A stretch of DNA of 64,000 bases. Source: Synechococcus sp. LA31. Its GTDB lineage: Bacteria; Cyanobacteriota; Cyanobacteriia; PCC-6307; Cyanobiaceae. A program made the position numbers and the translations under genes. Below, piece after piece: positions 15,316 to 22,739 of this stretch (within the stretch, counting starts at the first letter, position 1; each line of letters begins with the position of its first letter). Below the pieces are notes generated by a model. That model did not search any database and was not told the DNA's origin. It saw only the letters and a program-made list of their open reading frames with translations. The stretch is from NCBI RefSeq assembly GCF_018502385.1, contig NZ_CP075523.1, positions 1,550,001 to 1,614,000 of the forward strand, in the 5' to 3' direction.

Positions 15316-15529
15316 AGGGCAGCCCAGGAGTGACACCTTTGCTGAAAGTCACCGACGGAGACGAACACCCAGTAGCCAGGACCCGGCACGAGACAGGTGA
15401 AAGCTAAGGCACCTAGGAAGAAAGATCAGACTTACAAGGCAAGAAGCTATTATCAAAAAAGGAAGCGATCACGGCAGAGCAGCGGCCCCATTTCAAGCGA
15501 AAGTCTCAACAGGCATAGGCTTCTCATTA

Positions 15530-17188
15530 ATGAGCGCACCAACTCCCAGATATACCGTCACTCCAAGCACGACCTCCATAGAAGAGGGGGCTGCGCTGAC
15601 AACGACTGTCTCAACAACAGGAGTCAGTCAAGGCACGCAGCTCTACTGGCAGATAGATGGCTTGCAGTCAGCGGACTTATCGAGTGGCGCACTAAATGGA
15701 ACAGGAACAGTCGACGCAGTCGGATCATTCACAGTTTCCCATACGATTAAGAACGACGCAACAACAGAAGGGAACGAGATCTTCAATATCAAGCTCTACT
15801 CAGAGGCAAGTCACGAGAACGAACTCGGCGCGAGCGGCAACATCACAGCCATCGACACCTCGCTGACGCCCGCGACAACAGAAGCAATTACAAGCGCTTC
15901 ACTCATAAGCACCGTCAACTCAATCTACAACACACCCACCAACGGAGAAGCCCTTTATTACTACATACACCCAGGTGGCGACATCGCCAACGTCGGATTC
16001 AATGGAAGTGGAACCCCAACCCAGAGGCAAACGATAGACTCTTCCCCACTCGAGTCATACATCACAAGCATAATCGCAGAGATCGACTCATTCATAGATC
16101 TCGACTTTGCGAGAACGTATACGAAAGGACAGTCAAAGATAGACTTCTACGCAGTTGAAGACGATTTAACCAGTGTTGTCGGCACGACGTATTTCTGGAG
16201 CTCCAGAATCGACATCAGCTTTGAGATCACCGGCAATACGGCATTCAATAAATACATAGTCGTCCATGAACTTGGCCACGCAATTGGCCTCAATCATCCC
16301 TTCAACAGCGGACCAGATCCTAGATACACAGCTGACAGCACAGTCATGTCATACAACGTTGGTACGAACGGCTGGACAGACTACTTCCGATCATCTGATT
16401 TAGAGGTGCTCAAGACTATTTGGGGTGCCGAGAACGACACACCAATCGTGCTTGTTGGAGGAGGAAGTAGCGGAGGCGGTGGTGGAGGCGGAGCTGCCGG
16501 CGCTGGAGATGGTGGATCTCCCTCAAGTGGAGGAGGTGGTGATCCTGGCATCATCACTATTGGTCCGCCATCCAGTGTCACCACGACACCTACAACGACC
16601 GAATCCACTGAACCAACCCCTACAGCCACATCGCCTTCACCTGTAACCCCAACACCTTCTCAAGAGTCACCAGTTCTTGGTATTCAACCCCAATCAGCCG
16701 TAACTACGGTTCAATTGACCACACCTCTTACCTTGGGCAACCTACAGGTCACACAGGCTGTCGTAGGCACACCTGAACGTGATGTCATTACAGGAAGTGA
16801 TAAAGGTGAAGCACTGGCAGGTGGCAAAGGGAAAGATCAGATGACTGGCGGGGGAGGTCCTGATGCATTCATCTTTGAAACGCCTGGTGACTTTGGAAAG
16901 AAGAATGCTGATGTGATCACCGACTTTAACCCTGATGAAGGAGATAAGGTTGTCATTGCATCAGAAGCATTCGATGGCTTGACAAAGATTAAGTTTGTTG
17001 CGGTCACTGGCAAAAAGGAAGCTAAGCGCATGGGTAGCACTAACAAGAGCTTTATCTATGACGACAAGAAGGGAATGCTTTACTACGATGCTAATGGCAG
17101 GAAGAATGGTCTTGGTGCTGAAGGTGGTGAGTTTGCTCAGCTGCTTGGAGCACCTAATATTGGCAAGAGTAACTTTGTTATTGTGTGA
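15530..17188 (+). CDS. RTX-type secreted zinc metalloprotease (metzincin)
   Basis: The 552-residue protein reads as: residues 7-105, a beta-sandwich repeat of the kind common in cyanobacterial RTX proteins (YTVTPSTTSIEEGAALTTTV); 120-300, a metzincin protease domain with HELGHAIGLNHP (246-257; three His and the catalytic Glu) and a Met-turn STVMSY (270-275); 308-340, a Gly-rich linker; 350-380, a Thr/Pro linker; 415-445, Ca-binding GGxGxD-type repeats (ITGSDKGEALAGGKGKDQMTGG); 445-552, a C-terminal module shared with the protein at 4464-5297. There is no signal peptide, consistent with type I secretion through a C-terminal signal. No secretion genes lie nearby. Codon use is more A-rich than the backbone. 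Confidence 0.8.
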   Translation: MSAPTPRYTVTPSTTSIEEGAALTTTVSTTGVSQGTQLYWQIDGLQSADLSSGALNGTGTVDAVGSFTVSHTIKNDATTEGNEIFNIKLYSEASHENELGASGNITAIDTSLTPATTEAITSASLISTVNSIYNTPTNGEALYYYIHPGGDIANVGFNGSGTPTQRQTIDSSPLESYITSIIAEIDSFIDLDFARTYTKGQSKIDFYAVEDDLTSVVGTTYFWSSRIDISFEITGNTAFNKYIVVHELGHAIGLNHPFNSGPDPRYTADSTVMSYNVGTNGWTDYFRSSDLEVLKTIWGAENDTPIVLVGGGSSGGGGGGGAAGAGDGGSPSSGGGGDPGIITIGPPSSVTTTPTTTESTEPTPTATSPSPVTPTPSQESPVLGIQPQSAVTTVQLTTPLTLGNLQVTQAVVGTPERDVITGSDKGEALAGGKGKDQMTGGGGPDAFIFETPGDFGKKNADVITDFNPDEGDKVVIASEAFDGLTKIKFVAVTGKKEAKRMGSTNKSFIYDDKKGMLYYDANGRKNGLGAEGGEFAQLLGAPNIGKSNFVIV

Positions 17189-17250
17189 TGAGCCTTCAGA
17201 TTGAATAGCAGGATCAATATGGTCACTGGCATCACTGAAGTGGGTGCCTT

Positions 17251-18156
17251 TTATTGGACAGATCTAGCCCCTGACATCGTTAACTCCGGGCGGGAGGAAC
17301 AGGGTTCAATCTCAGTGTAGACCTCATGGGGAGTTCTGCCTCCCAGAGAGCTGTGTGGCCTTACATGGCAATACCTCCAGAGGAATCGGGCCAGACTGAT
17401 CTCAGCCTCCCAGCCATCGCTGTAGGCACGTAGATAGACCTCCTCGTATTTGACCGTGCGCCACAGCCTCTCCACCAGGATGTTGTCGTAGCAGCGCTTT
17501 CTGCCTGACCAGCTGATCTTGATCTTTTCGGACTGCAGCCTGGTCACAAAGTCAGAAGAGGTGAACTGGCAGCCCTGGTCGGAGTGGAAGATCTCTGGTT
17601 TGCGGCCACCCTCCAGCGCCATTTCCAGACCCTTGAGGCAGAACTCTGTGTCAAGGCTGTTCGAGAGCTTCCAGCTGAGCACGTTCCTGGAGAAGAGATC
17701 CACGATCGCCACCAGGTAGAGGAAACCCTTCTGCAGCGGGATGTAAGTGATGTCGGTGGCCCAGACCTGATCCACAGCCATGACCAGCCGGAGGTCCACC
17801 AGACAGGGGAATCGCTCCGACGGGTCTCCTGGAACCGTGGTGCGTGGCTTCTGGTAGATCGCCCGTAAACCCATGCGCCGCATGAGGTTTCCCACCCGAT
17901 CGCGGCTGATCGGGATCCCCTCTCTGGCCAGGTACTCCACCATCCGGCGGCTACCGCTGCAGGGATCCTCCAGGTAGAGAGAATCGATCCTGGCCATGAT
18001 CTGCAGGGTCGATTCCCGCACCGGGGTCGGCCGGTCATAGAGCGTGGATCTGGGCAGACCCAACAACGCGCATTGCCTGCTGACGCTGAGCTCTGGATGG
18101 TCGTGATCGACCAGCTTCCGCAGTTCACGGGCATCAGAGCAGCTGAGATTTTTTTT
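17251..18156 (-). CDS. IS3-family transposase OrfB (DDE integrase core)
   Basis: OrfB is made as a fusion by -1 slippage on A9 at 18149-18157 within OrfA codons (EWLKKK). It has an HTH_21-like region (LGLPRSTLYDR, SRRMVEYLAREGIPISRDRVGNLMRRMGL) and the rve core: WATDITYIP (Asp), HSDQGCQFTSSDF (Asp) and NILVERLWRTVKYEEVYL (Glu). The C-terminus (HSSLGGRTPHEVY) is typical. The frame is open from 18276, but the real product begins at the slip site. Confidence 0.88.
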   Translation of the reverse strand, partial: KKNLSCSDARELRKLVDHDHPELSVSRQCALLGLPRSTLYDRPTPVRESTLQIMARIDSLYLEDPCSGSRRMVEYLAREGIPISRDRVGNLMRRMGLRAIYQKPRTTVPGDPSERFPCLVDLRLVMAVDQVWATDITYIPLQKGFLYLVAIVDLFSRNVLSWKLSNSLDTEFCLKGLEMALEGGRKPEIFHSDQGCQFTSSDFVTRLQSEKIKISWSGRKRCYDNILVERLWRTVKYEEVYLRAYSDGWEAEISLARFLWRYCHVRPHSSLGGRTPHEVYTEIEPCSSRPELTMSGARSVQ

Positions 18157-18421
18157 TGAGCCACTCCAGCTCCATCTGCAGCTTGCCGATCTGCTGGAAC
18201 AGCTCAGCCTCCTTGACCTGGCTGTCGCCGGTGTCCTTGTTCTTCTTGCCTCGGGTGAATAGCTCACTGGCGCCATCGAGAAGCTGCCGCTTCCACTGGC
18301 TCACCTGGATCGGGTGGATGGCGTGATCAGAGGCGATCTCCTGGATCGTCTTGCGGCCACTGATCGCCTCCATGGCGACTCGGGCCTTGAATTCAGGACT
18401 GTGGGTGCGGCGCTTGCTCAT
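18134..18421 (-). CDS. IS3-family transposase OrfA
   Basis: The 95-residue helix-turn-helix protein has MSKRRTHSPEFKARVAMEAI, then TIQEIASDHAIHPIQVSQWKRQLL, ending in a coiled coil (AELFQQIGKLQMELEWLKKK) that spans the frameshift site. It recognises the IS ends and regulates transposition. The ATG at 18421 is preceded by the inverted right terminus. Confidence 0.88.
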   Translation of the reverse strand: MSKRRTHSPEFKARVAMEAISGRKTIQEIASDHAIHPIQVSQWKRQLLDGASELFTRGKKNKDTGDSQVKEAELFQQIGKLQMELEWLKKKSQLL

Positions 18422-18496
18422 TGCTGGGAGCCCCCAACAGGGGCGGTACCCCGCCTCAGAGGTTAACGATGGGGCCTGTCCAGAAAAACCAGTCCA

Positions 18497-18851
18497 CCTC
18501 ACATCCATGTGGATCAGGCGCCATGTGCGCTTGGCCTTGAGATAGCGGCTACCGGGCATCAGCATCGGCAGCTGGCCCTGCAGCAGATCCTCGAGCTTGG
18601 AGAGGCCTGCCAGATCGTGACGGATCAGCACGGCGTTGAAGCCTTCGCCGCTGGTCAGGGCGAAGTACCCGATCAAACAGACCAGGGGGATCGACTTTCC
18701 GCCGCCGCACGCCGGCCAAAACCAGGCTGTTGAGCGAATCAACGGATTGCACCAAGCCGGCGACCTTGCGCTGCCAGGGGGAGAGCTGCAGAGGCTTAAC
18801 CGGCATGGGCTGCTCAATAAGCCCCAGCCTGCCGAGATTCGCCGTTGACAT
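18497..18851 (-). pseudogene. Phage terminase large-subunit remnant, frameshifted
   Basis: The start MSTANLGRLG, then LSPWQRKVAGLVQSVDSLNSLVLAG, leads into a Walker A motif, but the frame shifts by one base between LVLAG and GGGKS; the continuation (CLIGYFALTSGEGFNAVLIRHDLAGLSKLEDLL) is in the next frame. LAGxxGGGKS followed by an Arg-His/Asp segment is typical of terminase ATPases. The gene ends where the IS3 element begins and no continuation exists on the far side, so it is both frameshifted and truncated. It supports a phage-derived origin of the island. Confidence 0.6.
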
Positions 18852-18861
18852 CCCAGCGAGT

Positions 18862-18891
18862 TGTCAATCGGAATGTCAATCGGTGATTGAC
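18862..18891. repeat. Short iterated repeat beside the ssrA attachment site
   Basis: TGTCAATCGG occurs twice, separated by two bases, and is followed by an inverted GATTGAC. The cluster lies upstream of the terminase remnant and about 45 bp inside the island edge. It could be arm-type recombinase sites or a repressor operator; both are guesses. Confidence 0.4.
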
Positions 18892-18936
18892 GGGGCGTGA
18901 TGGCCGCGACCAGAAAGCCAGTGCCCAGCTACTTAA

Positions 18937-18967
18937 AAGGGGCCTTCCAGCCCCCGCGAGTCATTTG
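18937..18967 (+). repeat. Right attachment-site repeat within ssrA
   Basis: This is the intact partner of the repeat at 8895-8925. On the minus strand it forms the last part of the tmRNA coding piece, including a GGGGC(TGGAAG)GCCCC hairpin followed by TTTT. Confidence 0.75.
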
Positions 18968-19210
18968 GGTGATAAGGCTGACCTCACCCCATCTCCCTAT
19001 CTAGGGTCAGGCAGCCACAGGGGCGGTCTGACGGGAGAAACGAACGATGTTGTTCGCTGTTACGTGTTTGCTCTTACCGAGCAGGCTTCAGTCACTCTCC
19101 TCATGCCCCGTCGAAACCATTGCAGCCCCATGAAGTGGAGCTGAGCGGAATCGAACCGCTGTCCGAAACACTGGTGTGAGCCACCTAGTCCGGCCGAAAC
19201 CGGACTCCTT
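18941..19210 (-). ncRNA. ssrA: Permuted two-piece tmRNA
   Basis: On the minus strand the acceptor piece comes first (about 19208 to 19136: T arm with GGTTCGATTCC and 3' strand CAGCTCC plus A). After a spacer of about 6 nt the coding piece begins at 19129 with GGGGCTGCAATGGTTTCGAC. GGGGCTG pairs with CAGCTCC as the acceptor stem. The tag frame at 19057-19007 reads ANNIVRFSRQTAPVAA then TGA, the cyanobacterial tag with the degradation-signal end. The order is inverted relative to one-piece tmRNA, as known for picocyanobacteria. It rescues stalled ribosomes. The 3' end coincides with the island boundary. Confidence 0.92.
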
Positions 19211-19248
19211 CATTGTGGCAGTAGGGAGCCTGGATACCAGAGGTGGGC

Positions 19249-20403
19249 ATGACCGAACAGCAGCAGCTCCAGTGCACGGCCGTGCTACCCCCCGGCCTTG
19301 AGGAATGCGGCGGGGCGGAGCTCAGTGCGCTGGGCGCCACGGCGGTGAAACCGCTGCGCAGGGCTGCAGCCTTCCGCACCGATCTGGCTGGGTTTTACCG
19401 GATGCAACTGCAGGCACGCCTGCCCTTCCGGCTGCTGCGCCAGCTAGCAGCCTTCCCTTGCCGCAGCCGCGAGGAGCTCTATGCGGGCGTGCAGCGCGCC
19501 GCCAACTGGGAGCAGTGGCTGCCACCAGAGCTGAGCTTCCGCGTGGATGCCAGCGGCAGCCTGCCAGGCCTCACCCATGGCCACTACAGCGCCTTGCAGG
19601 TCAAAAACGCCCTGGTGGACTGGCAGCGGCAGCAGTGGGGGCAGCGCTCTTCGGTGGATCTGGATGACCCCGACCTACACCTGCATGTGCACCTGGGCGG
19701 CGGCCAGGCGCAGCTGAGTGTGGATGGCAGTGGCGACAGCCTGCACCGCCGCGGCTACCGGCCGCGGATGGGCCTGGCCCCGCTCAAGGAAAACCTGGCG
19801 GCCGGACTGATTCAGCTCACCGGCTGGGATGGGCGTGTGCCCCTGGCTGATCCACTCTGCGGCTCCGGCACCCTGCTGATCGAAGCGGCCTCCATGGCCC
19901 TGGGGCGGCCGCCGGGGCTGGACCATCGCTTTGCCCTGGAGCGCTGGCCGGATTTCAATGGGGGCCTCTGGAGCCAAGCGCTGGAGCAAGCCGCCAACAA
20001 CACCCGCAGGGTTCTGGCCGATGGAGCACCCCTGGCACCGGTGCTCGGGCTGGAGCTCGATGCAGGCGTGGCCGAGGAGGCCCGAGCCAACGCTGAGGCA
20101 GCCGGTGTGGGGAGTGCCGTAGCGATTGTGTGCGGCGATTTCCGCGATTTCCAACCACCGCAGGGGCCCGGGGTGTTGGTGTGCAATCCCCCCTATGGCG
20201 AGCGCATCGGCGAGCAGGGGGAGCTCGAACAGCTCTACAGCGATCTGGGCCGGATGGTGAAAGAACGCTGCAGCGGCTGGGAGTTCTGGTTGTTGAGCGG
20301 CAACCCCGAACTCACCGGTGCCCTGCGCATGAAGGCCAGCCGGCGCATTCCCGTGAGCAATGGCGGCATCGACTGCCGCTGGCTGCATTACACAATTCGC
20401 TGA
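19249..20403 (+). CDS. THUMP-domain class I RNA methyltransferase (RlmL/YpsC family)
   Basis: The about 384-residue enzyme has an N-terminal region with a THUMP-like domain (about 40-165) and a Rossmann methyltransferase domain: LADPLCGSGTLLIEAASMALGRPPG (SAM binding) and LVCNPPYGERIG (the NPPY motif of N2-guanine methyltransferases). It probably modifies G2445 of 23S rRNA or an equivalent site. The start gives MTEQQQLQCTAVLPPGLE, with an ATG two codons earlier also possible. It lies just beyond ssrA on the opposite strand and heads a plus-strand pair with the antiporter. Confidence 0.88.
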   Translation: MTEQQQLQCTAVLPPGLEECGGAELSALGATAVKPLRRAAAFRTDLAGFYRMQLQARLPFRLLRQLAAFPCRSREELYAGVQRAANWEQWLPPELSFRVDASGSLPGLTHGHYSALQVKNALVDWQRQQWGQRSSVDLDDPDLHLHVHLGGGQAQLSVDGSGDSLHRRGYRPRMGLAPLKENLAAGLIQLTGWDGRVPLADPLCGSGTLLIEAASMALGRPPGLDHRFALERWPDFNGGLWSQALEQAANNTRRVLADGAPLAPVLGLELDAGVAEEARANAEAAGVGSAVAIVCGDFRDFQPPQGPGVLVCNPPYGERIGEQGELEQLYSDLGRMVKERCSGWEFWLLSGNPELTGALRMKASRRIPVSNGGIDCRWLHYTIR

Positions 20404-20435
20404 TCCAGCGACTGGCGTTCGACAATCGCTTCAAG

Positions 20436-21803
20436 ATGCAAACGGTGATGCTTGCAAATCTGGACCTGCCGATCATCGCCAGTGCCACCGCCGGCGCTGA
20501 TGCGTCACTGAACGCCATCCCGGTGGAGGCCCAGGTGCTGTTCATCGGGATGGTATTTCTCGGTACGTTGATCGTGAGTCGCTTTTCGATTCGCATCGGC
20601 GTGCCAGCGATCCTGGGCGTGCTCATTCTGGGCTTAGTGATCAACATCCACGTGCTGGATGTGAGCCACGCCGAGGTAGAGAAGCTTCACGTCTTTGCCT
20701 TGGCACTGCTGCTGTTTTATGCCGGGCTCAAAACAGATCTTCAATCCATTCGTGGCTTCCTGGAATATGGCCTGTTGCTGGCGATTGGTGGCGTAGCCAT
20801 CTCCACACTGATCCTCGCAGGGGCCATCGTCTGGCTGAGTTCAGCGAGTGGAGCCACCCTGGTTCCAGGGCTAACGGAAACCATGCCGTTGGGCGCGGCG
20901 TTCTTAATCGCAGCCTGCCTTGGCTCCACCGATGCTGGCGCCACCTTGAGTGTGCTGCGCCAGGTGGAACGGCAAGTGCCCGAGCGGGTGCGGCACCTGC
21001 TCGAATTTGAATCGTCAGTCAATGATCCCTCGGCTCTGATCATCTACAGCATCTGCCTAAGCGTGTTCACCCTGACCAGTGGACAAGCCGAATCCATGCA
21101 GACCATGGCCCTAAGCGCCTCCAGCAGCCTGCTGCAAAAGCTTGGATCCGGGCTTTTGGTAGGCGCCGGTTTCGGCTATGTGGCCAAGGTAGTGATTAAC
21201 CACTTTGTGATCGACAAAGAACAGCTACTGGTGGTTGCGATGTCGATCGCATTTGTGGATTACGGCTGCGCCCATTTCCTTGGCGGATCGGGCTATGTGG
21301 CGGTGTATGTCACGGGTGTATTTATGGCCAACCTGCACTACCGCGACGCCCAAATCAATCACCAGAGCATTCAGGAGGTGCTACTTCCCTTCAACACAAT
21401 GACCGAAATCAGCATCTTTTTGCTCTTCGGGCTGTTGGTGAATCCTGCTGATCTAATCCCCTCGTTGCCCGCCGGGATTGCCACCGCCGCAGCCCTGATG
21501 TTGGTAGCCCGCCCGCTCAGCGTGTTCTGCTTCCAACAGGTCTCCCCGTTCAAACTTCGTGATTCGAGCCTGATTGCCTGGTGTGGCCTGCGCGGAGCGG
21601 TGCCATTGGCGCTGTCATTCAACGTGTCAAACGCGATCCCCAGACTTCAGGGCCTCGATCCGGCCGTGGCTGCGGAGCTGGCACACAACTGCCAGAGCAT
21701 CGTGTTCATCGTGGTGATCCTCAACCTGCTGATGCAGGGCCTCTCGCTGCCGCCGGTGTGCCGCTGGCTCAGCGCCCCACCAACGCCCGGGTTGTCTTCG
21801 TGA
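20436..21803 (+). CDS. NhaP-type Na+(K+)/H+ antiporter (CPA1)
   Basis: The 455-residue protein has about 12 hydrophobic helices. Helix 5-6 region CLGSTDAGATLSVLRQVERQVPERVRHLLEFESSVNDPSALIIYS carries the paired acidic sites (TDA and ESxxNDP) that transport cations in the NhaP/CPA1 family. WCGLRGAVPLALSF is a second family signature. It sits in the cytoplasmic membrane and serves Na+ or K+ and pH homeostasis. The ATG at 20436 was chosen because upstream sequence in frame overlaps the methyltransferase gene. It begins 32 bp after that gene. Confidence 0.9.
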   Translation: MQTVMLANLDLPIIASATAGADASLNAIPVEAQVLFIGMVFLGTLIVSRFSIRIGVPAILGVLILGLVINIHVLDVSHAEVEKLHVFALALLLFYAGLKTDLQSIRGFLEYGLLLAIGGVAISTLILAGAIVWLSSASGATLVPGLTETMPLGAAFLIAACLGSTDAGATLSVLRQVERQVPERVRHLLEFESSVNDPSALIIYSICLSVFTLTSGQAESMQTMALSASSSLLQKLGSGLLVGAGFGYVAKVVINHFVIDKEQLLVVAMSIAFVDYGCAHFLGGSGYVAVYVTGVFMANLHYRDAQINHQSIQEVLLPFNTMTEISIFLLFGLLVNPADLIPSLPAGIATAAALMLVARPLSVFCFQQVSPFKLRDSSLIAWCGLRGAVPLALSFNVSNAIPRLQGLDPAVAAELAHNCQSIVFIVVILNLLMQGLSLPPVCRWLSAPPTPGLSS

Positions 21804-22176
21804 TGCCTGCCATCGTTTCAGGCAGGTAGGGCCCCTTGCTCAGCTGCCCGCCGATGCGAAGCAGCACGCCGCTGAGCACCAGGTTGGTGGCAGCAAAGGC
21901 CAGCACCGCCGCTATCCAGCTCCAGCCCTTCACCAGCACCAACCACAGCAACGCAGCGAGTTCGGCCGCCAACAGAGCTGTGAGCAGGGATCCCAGGCCT
22001 GCCCCGAGCAGCACCACGCCGATGATCAGGCGGCGTTTTTCGCGATCCACCTCCTTGAGGGCGATGCGCACATGCAGATCCATCACCGAGGTCACGAGGC
22101 CGGTGATGCGCGAAGCAGCCTCCAAAGGCAATCCGCGGCGGCGCTCCTCCCGGCCATTTGCGCTGCTCTCCGTCAT
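21769..22176 (-). CDS. Holin-X-like (phage holin family) membrane protein
   Basis: The 135-residue protein has a charged N-terminus, an amphipathic helix (ASRITGLVTSVMDLHVRIALKEVDREKRRL) and two hydrophobic segments (about 49-80 and 83-108). This fits the actinobacterial Holin-X/DUF1469-like family, which despite its name is found as chromosomal housekeeping in cyanobacteria. It overlaps the upstream DUF883-like gene by 4 bp (ATGA), so the two are translationally coupled. Its 3' end overlaps that of the antiporter gene by 35 bp. Confidence 0.7.
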   Translation of the reverse strand: MTESSANGREERRRGLPLEAASRITGLVTSVMDLHVRIALKEVDREKRRLIIGVVLLGAGLGSLLTALLAAELAALLWLVLVKGWSWIAAVLAFAATNLVLSGVLLRIGGQLSKGPYLPETMAGITKTTRALVGR

Positions 22177-22634
22177 GCCGAACGACGGCCAGAGGCCAGC
22201 AACAGACCCACCAGCACACCCACACCCGCAGCGATACCCACAGCCATCAGCGGCCGCTCCCGCACGGGTTTCTCAAGGCGGGGCCTAAGGCTGGCGTTGA
22301 GATCATCAAGCAGGTTCTCCAGCTGCTCTTCCAGGGGGCGGAGCGAATCGGCCAGGTGGTGGGCCTGATCACCGGTCACCTGCACCAAATCGAGCAGCTG
22401 TTGTTTCACACCTTCACTAGTGCGGCCGGTCTGGCGGGCGATCACCTCCACCACCGTGTCAAAACTGCCTCGGGTGGCCTCCAGGGTGTGGCGCGCCACT
22501 TCGGGCCATTCCCGCTGGATCGATGGCAGCAAACTCTCGAAGCGCTCCCTGAACTGGCTGGCGGTTGCGGCGGCTTCAGCCGCCTCCGGGGCTCTGGGAT
22601 CAGCGGTGGTCTCGCCGGGCGGGTGCTGTTCCAT
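22173..22634 (-). CDS. DUF883/ElaB-like membrane-anchored protein
   Basis: The 153-residue protein has a long helical region with coiled-coil character (residues 25-125) and a C-terminal anchor: RPLMAVGIAAGVGVLVGLLLASGRR. This is the ElaB/YqjD layout, in which the C-terminal helix inserts in the membrane. ElaB-type proteins have been linked to ribosome association and stress in enterobacteria; here the role is unknown. It is the first gene of a two-gene operon with the Holin-X-like gene. Confidence 0.7.
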   Translation of the reverse strand: MEQHPPGETTADPRAPEAAEAAATASQFRERFESLLPSIQREWPEVARHTLEATRGSFDTVVEVIARQTGRTSEGVKQQLLDLVQVTGDQAHHLADSLRPLEEQLENLLDDLNASLRPRLEKPVRERPLMAVGIAAGVGVLVGLLLASGRRSA

Positions 22635-22739
22635 GGCGGATCAAGGCAAGCAGCCTGCGTTGCTGCGCACAAGCTAAGGACGGCGGCTTGAAAATGTCAG
22701 GGGTTCAGCTACCTTGCAACTGCTCGGCGCTCGGGCCTG

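Larger units (their letters stand above)
17241..18496 (-). mobile_element. IS3-family insertion sequence
   Basis: About 1,256 bp with imperfect terminal inverted repeats. The left end reads TGGGTGCCTTTTATTGGACAG and the inverted right end TGGACTGGTTTTTCTGGACAG; both continue to an ATCGTTAAC block. It encodes overlapping OrfA and OrfB joined by a run of nine A on the coding strand, the classical -1 frameshift site. All key residues are present, so it may be functional. Its right end abuts a terminase remnant. Confidence 0.85.
8895..18967. mobile_element. Putative 10-kb genomic island at ssrA
   Basis: It is bounded by direct repeats whose right copy is the 3' part of the tmRNA coding piece. 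The distance between repeat starts is 10,042 bp. Contents differ from the flanking backbone: an ion-channel homologue, a binding lipoprotein, an AT-rich orphan, a DUF1651 gene, two insertion sequences, transposase and terminase remnants, and an RTX metalloprotease. tmRNA genes are well-known integration targets for phages and islands. No integrase was found, so the element appears decayed or immobile now. Loss of this segment would rejoin backbone genes on both sides. Confidence 0.65.

Noticed and set aside
15316-15529. Group II intron or other structured RNA before the metalloprotease
   Set aside because: A purine-rich stretch looked intron-like at first, but no domain V hairpin, boundary sequence or reverse transcriptase could be found.
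8895-18967. Integrase or recombinase gene driving the ssrA island
   Set aside because: No tyrosine or serine recombinase motif was recognised in any frame; only IS transposases are present.
21769-22176. Prophage lysis cassette suggested by the holin-like protein
   Set aside because: Holin-X/DUF883 pairs are chromosomal housekeeping genes in cyanobacteria, and no endolysin or phage gene lies beside this one.
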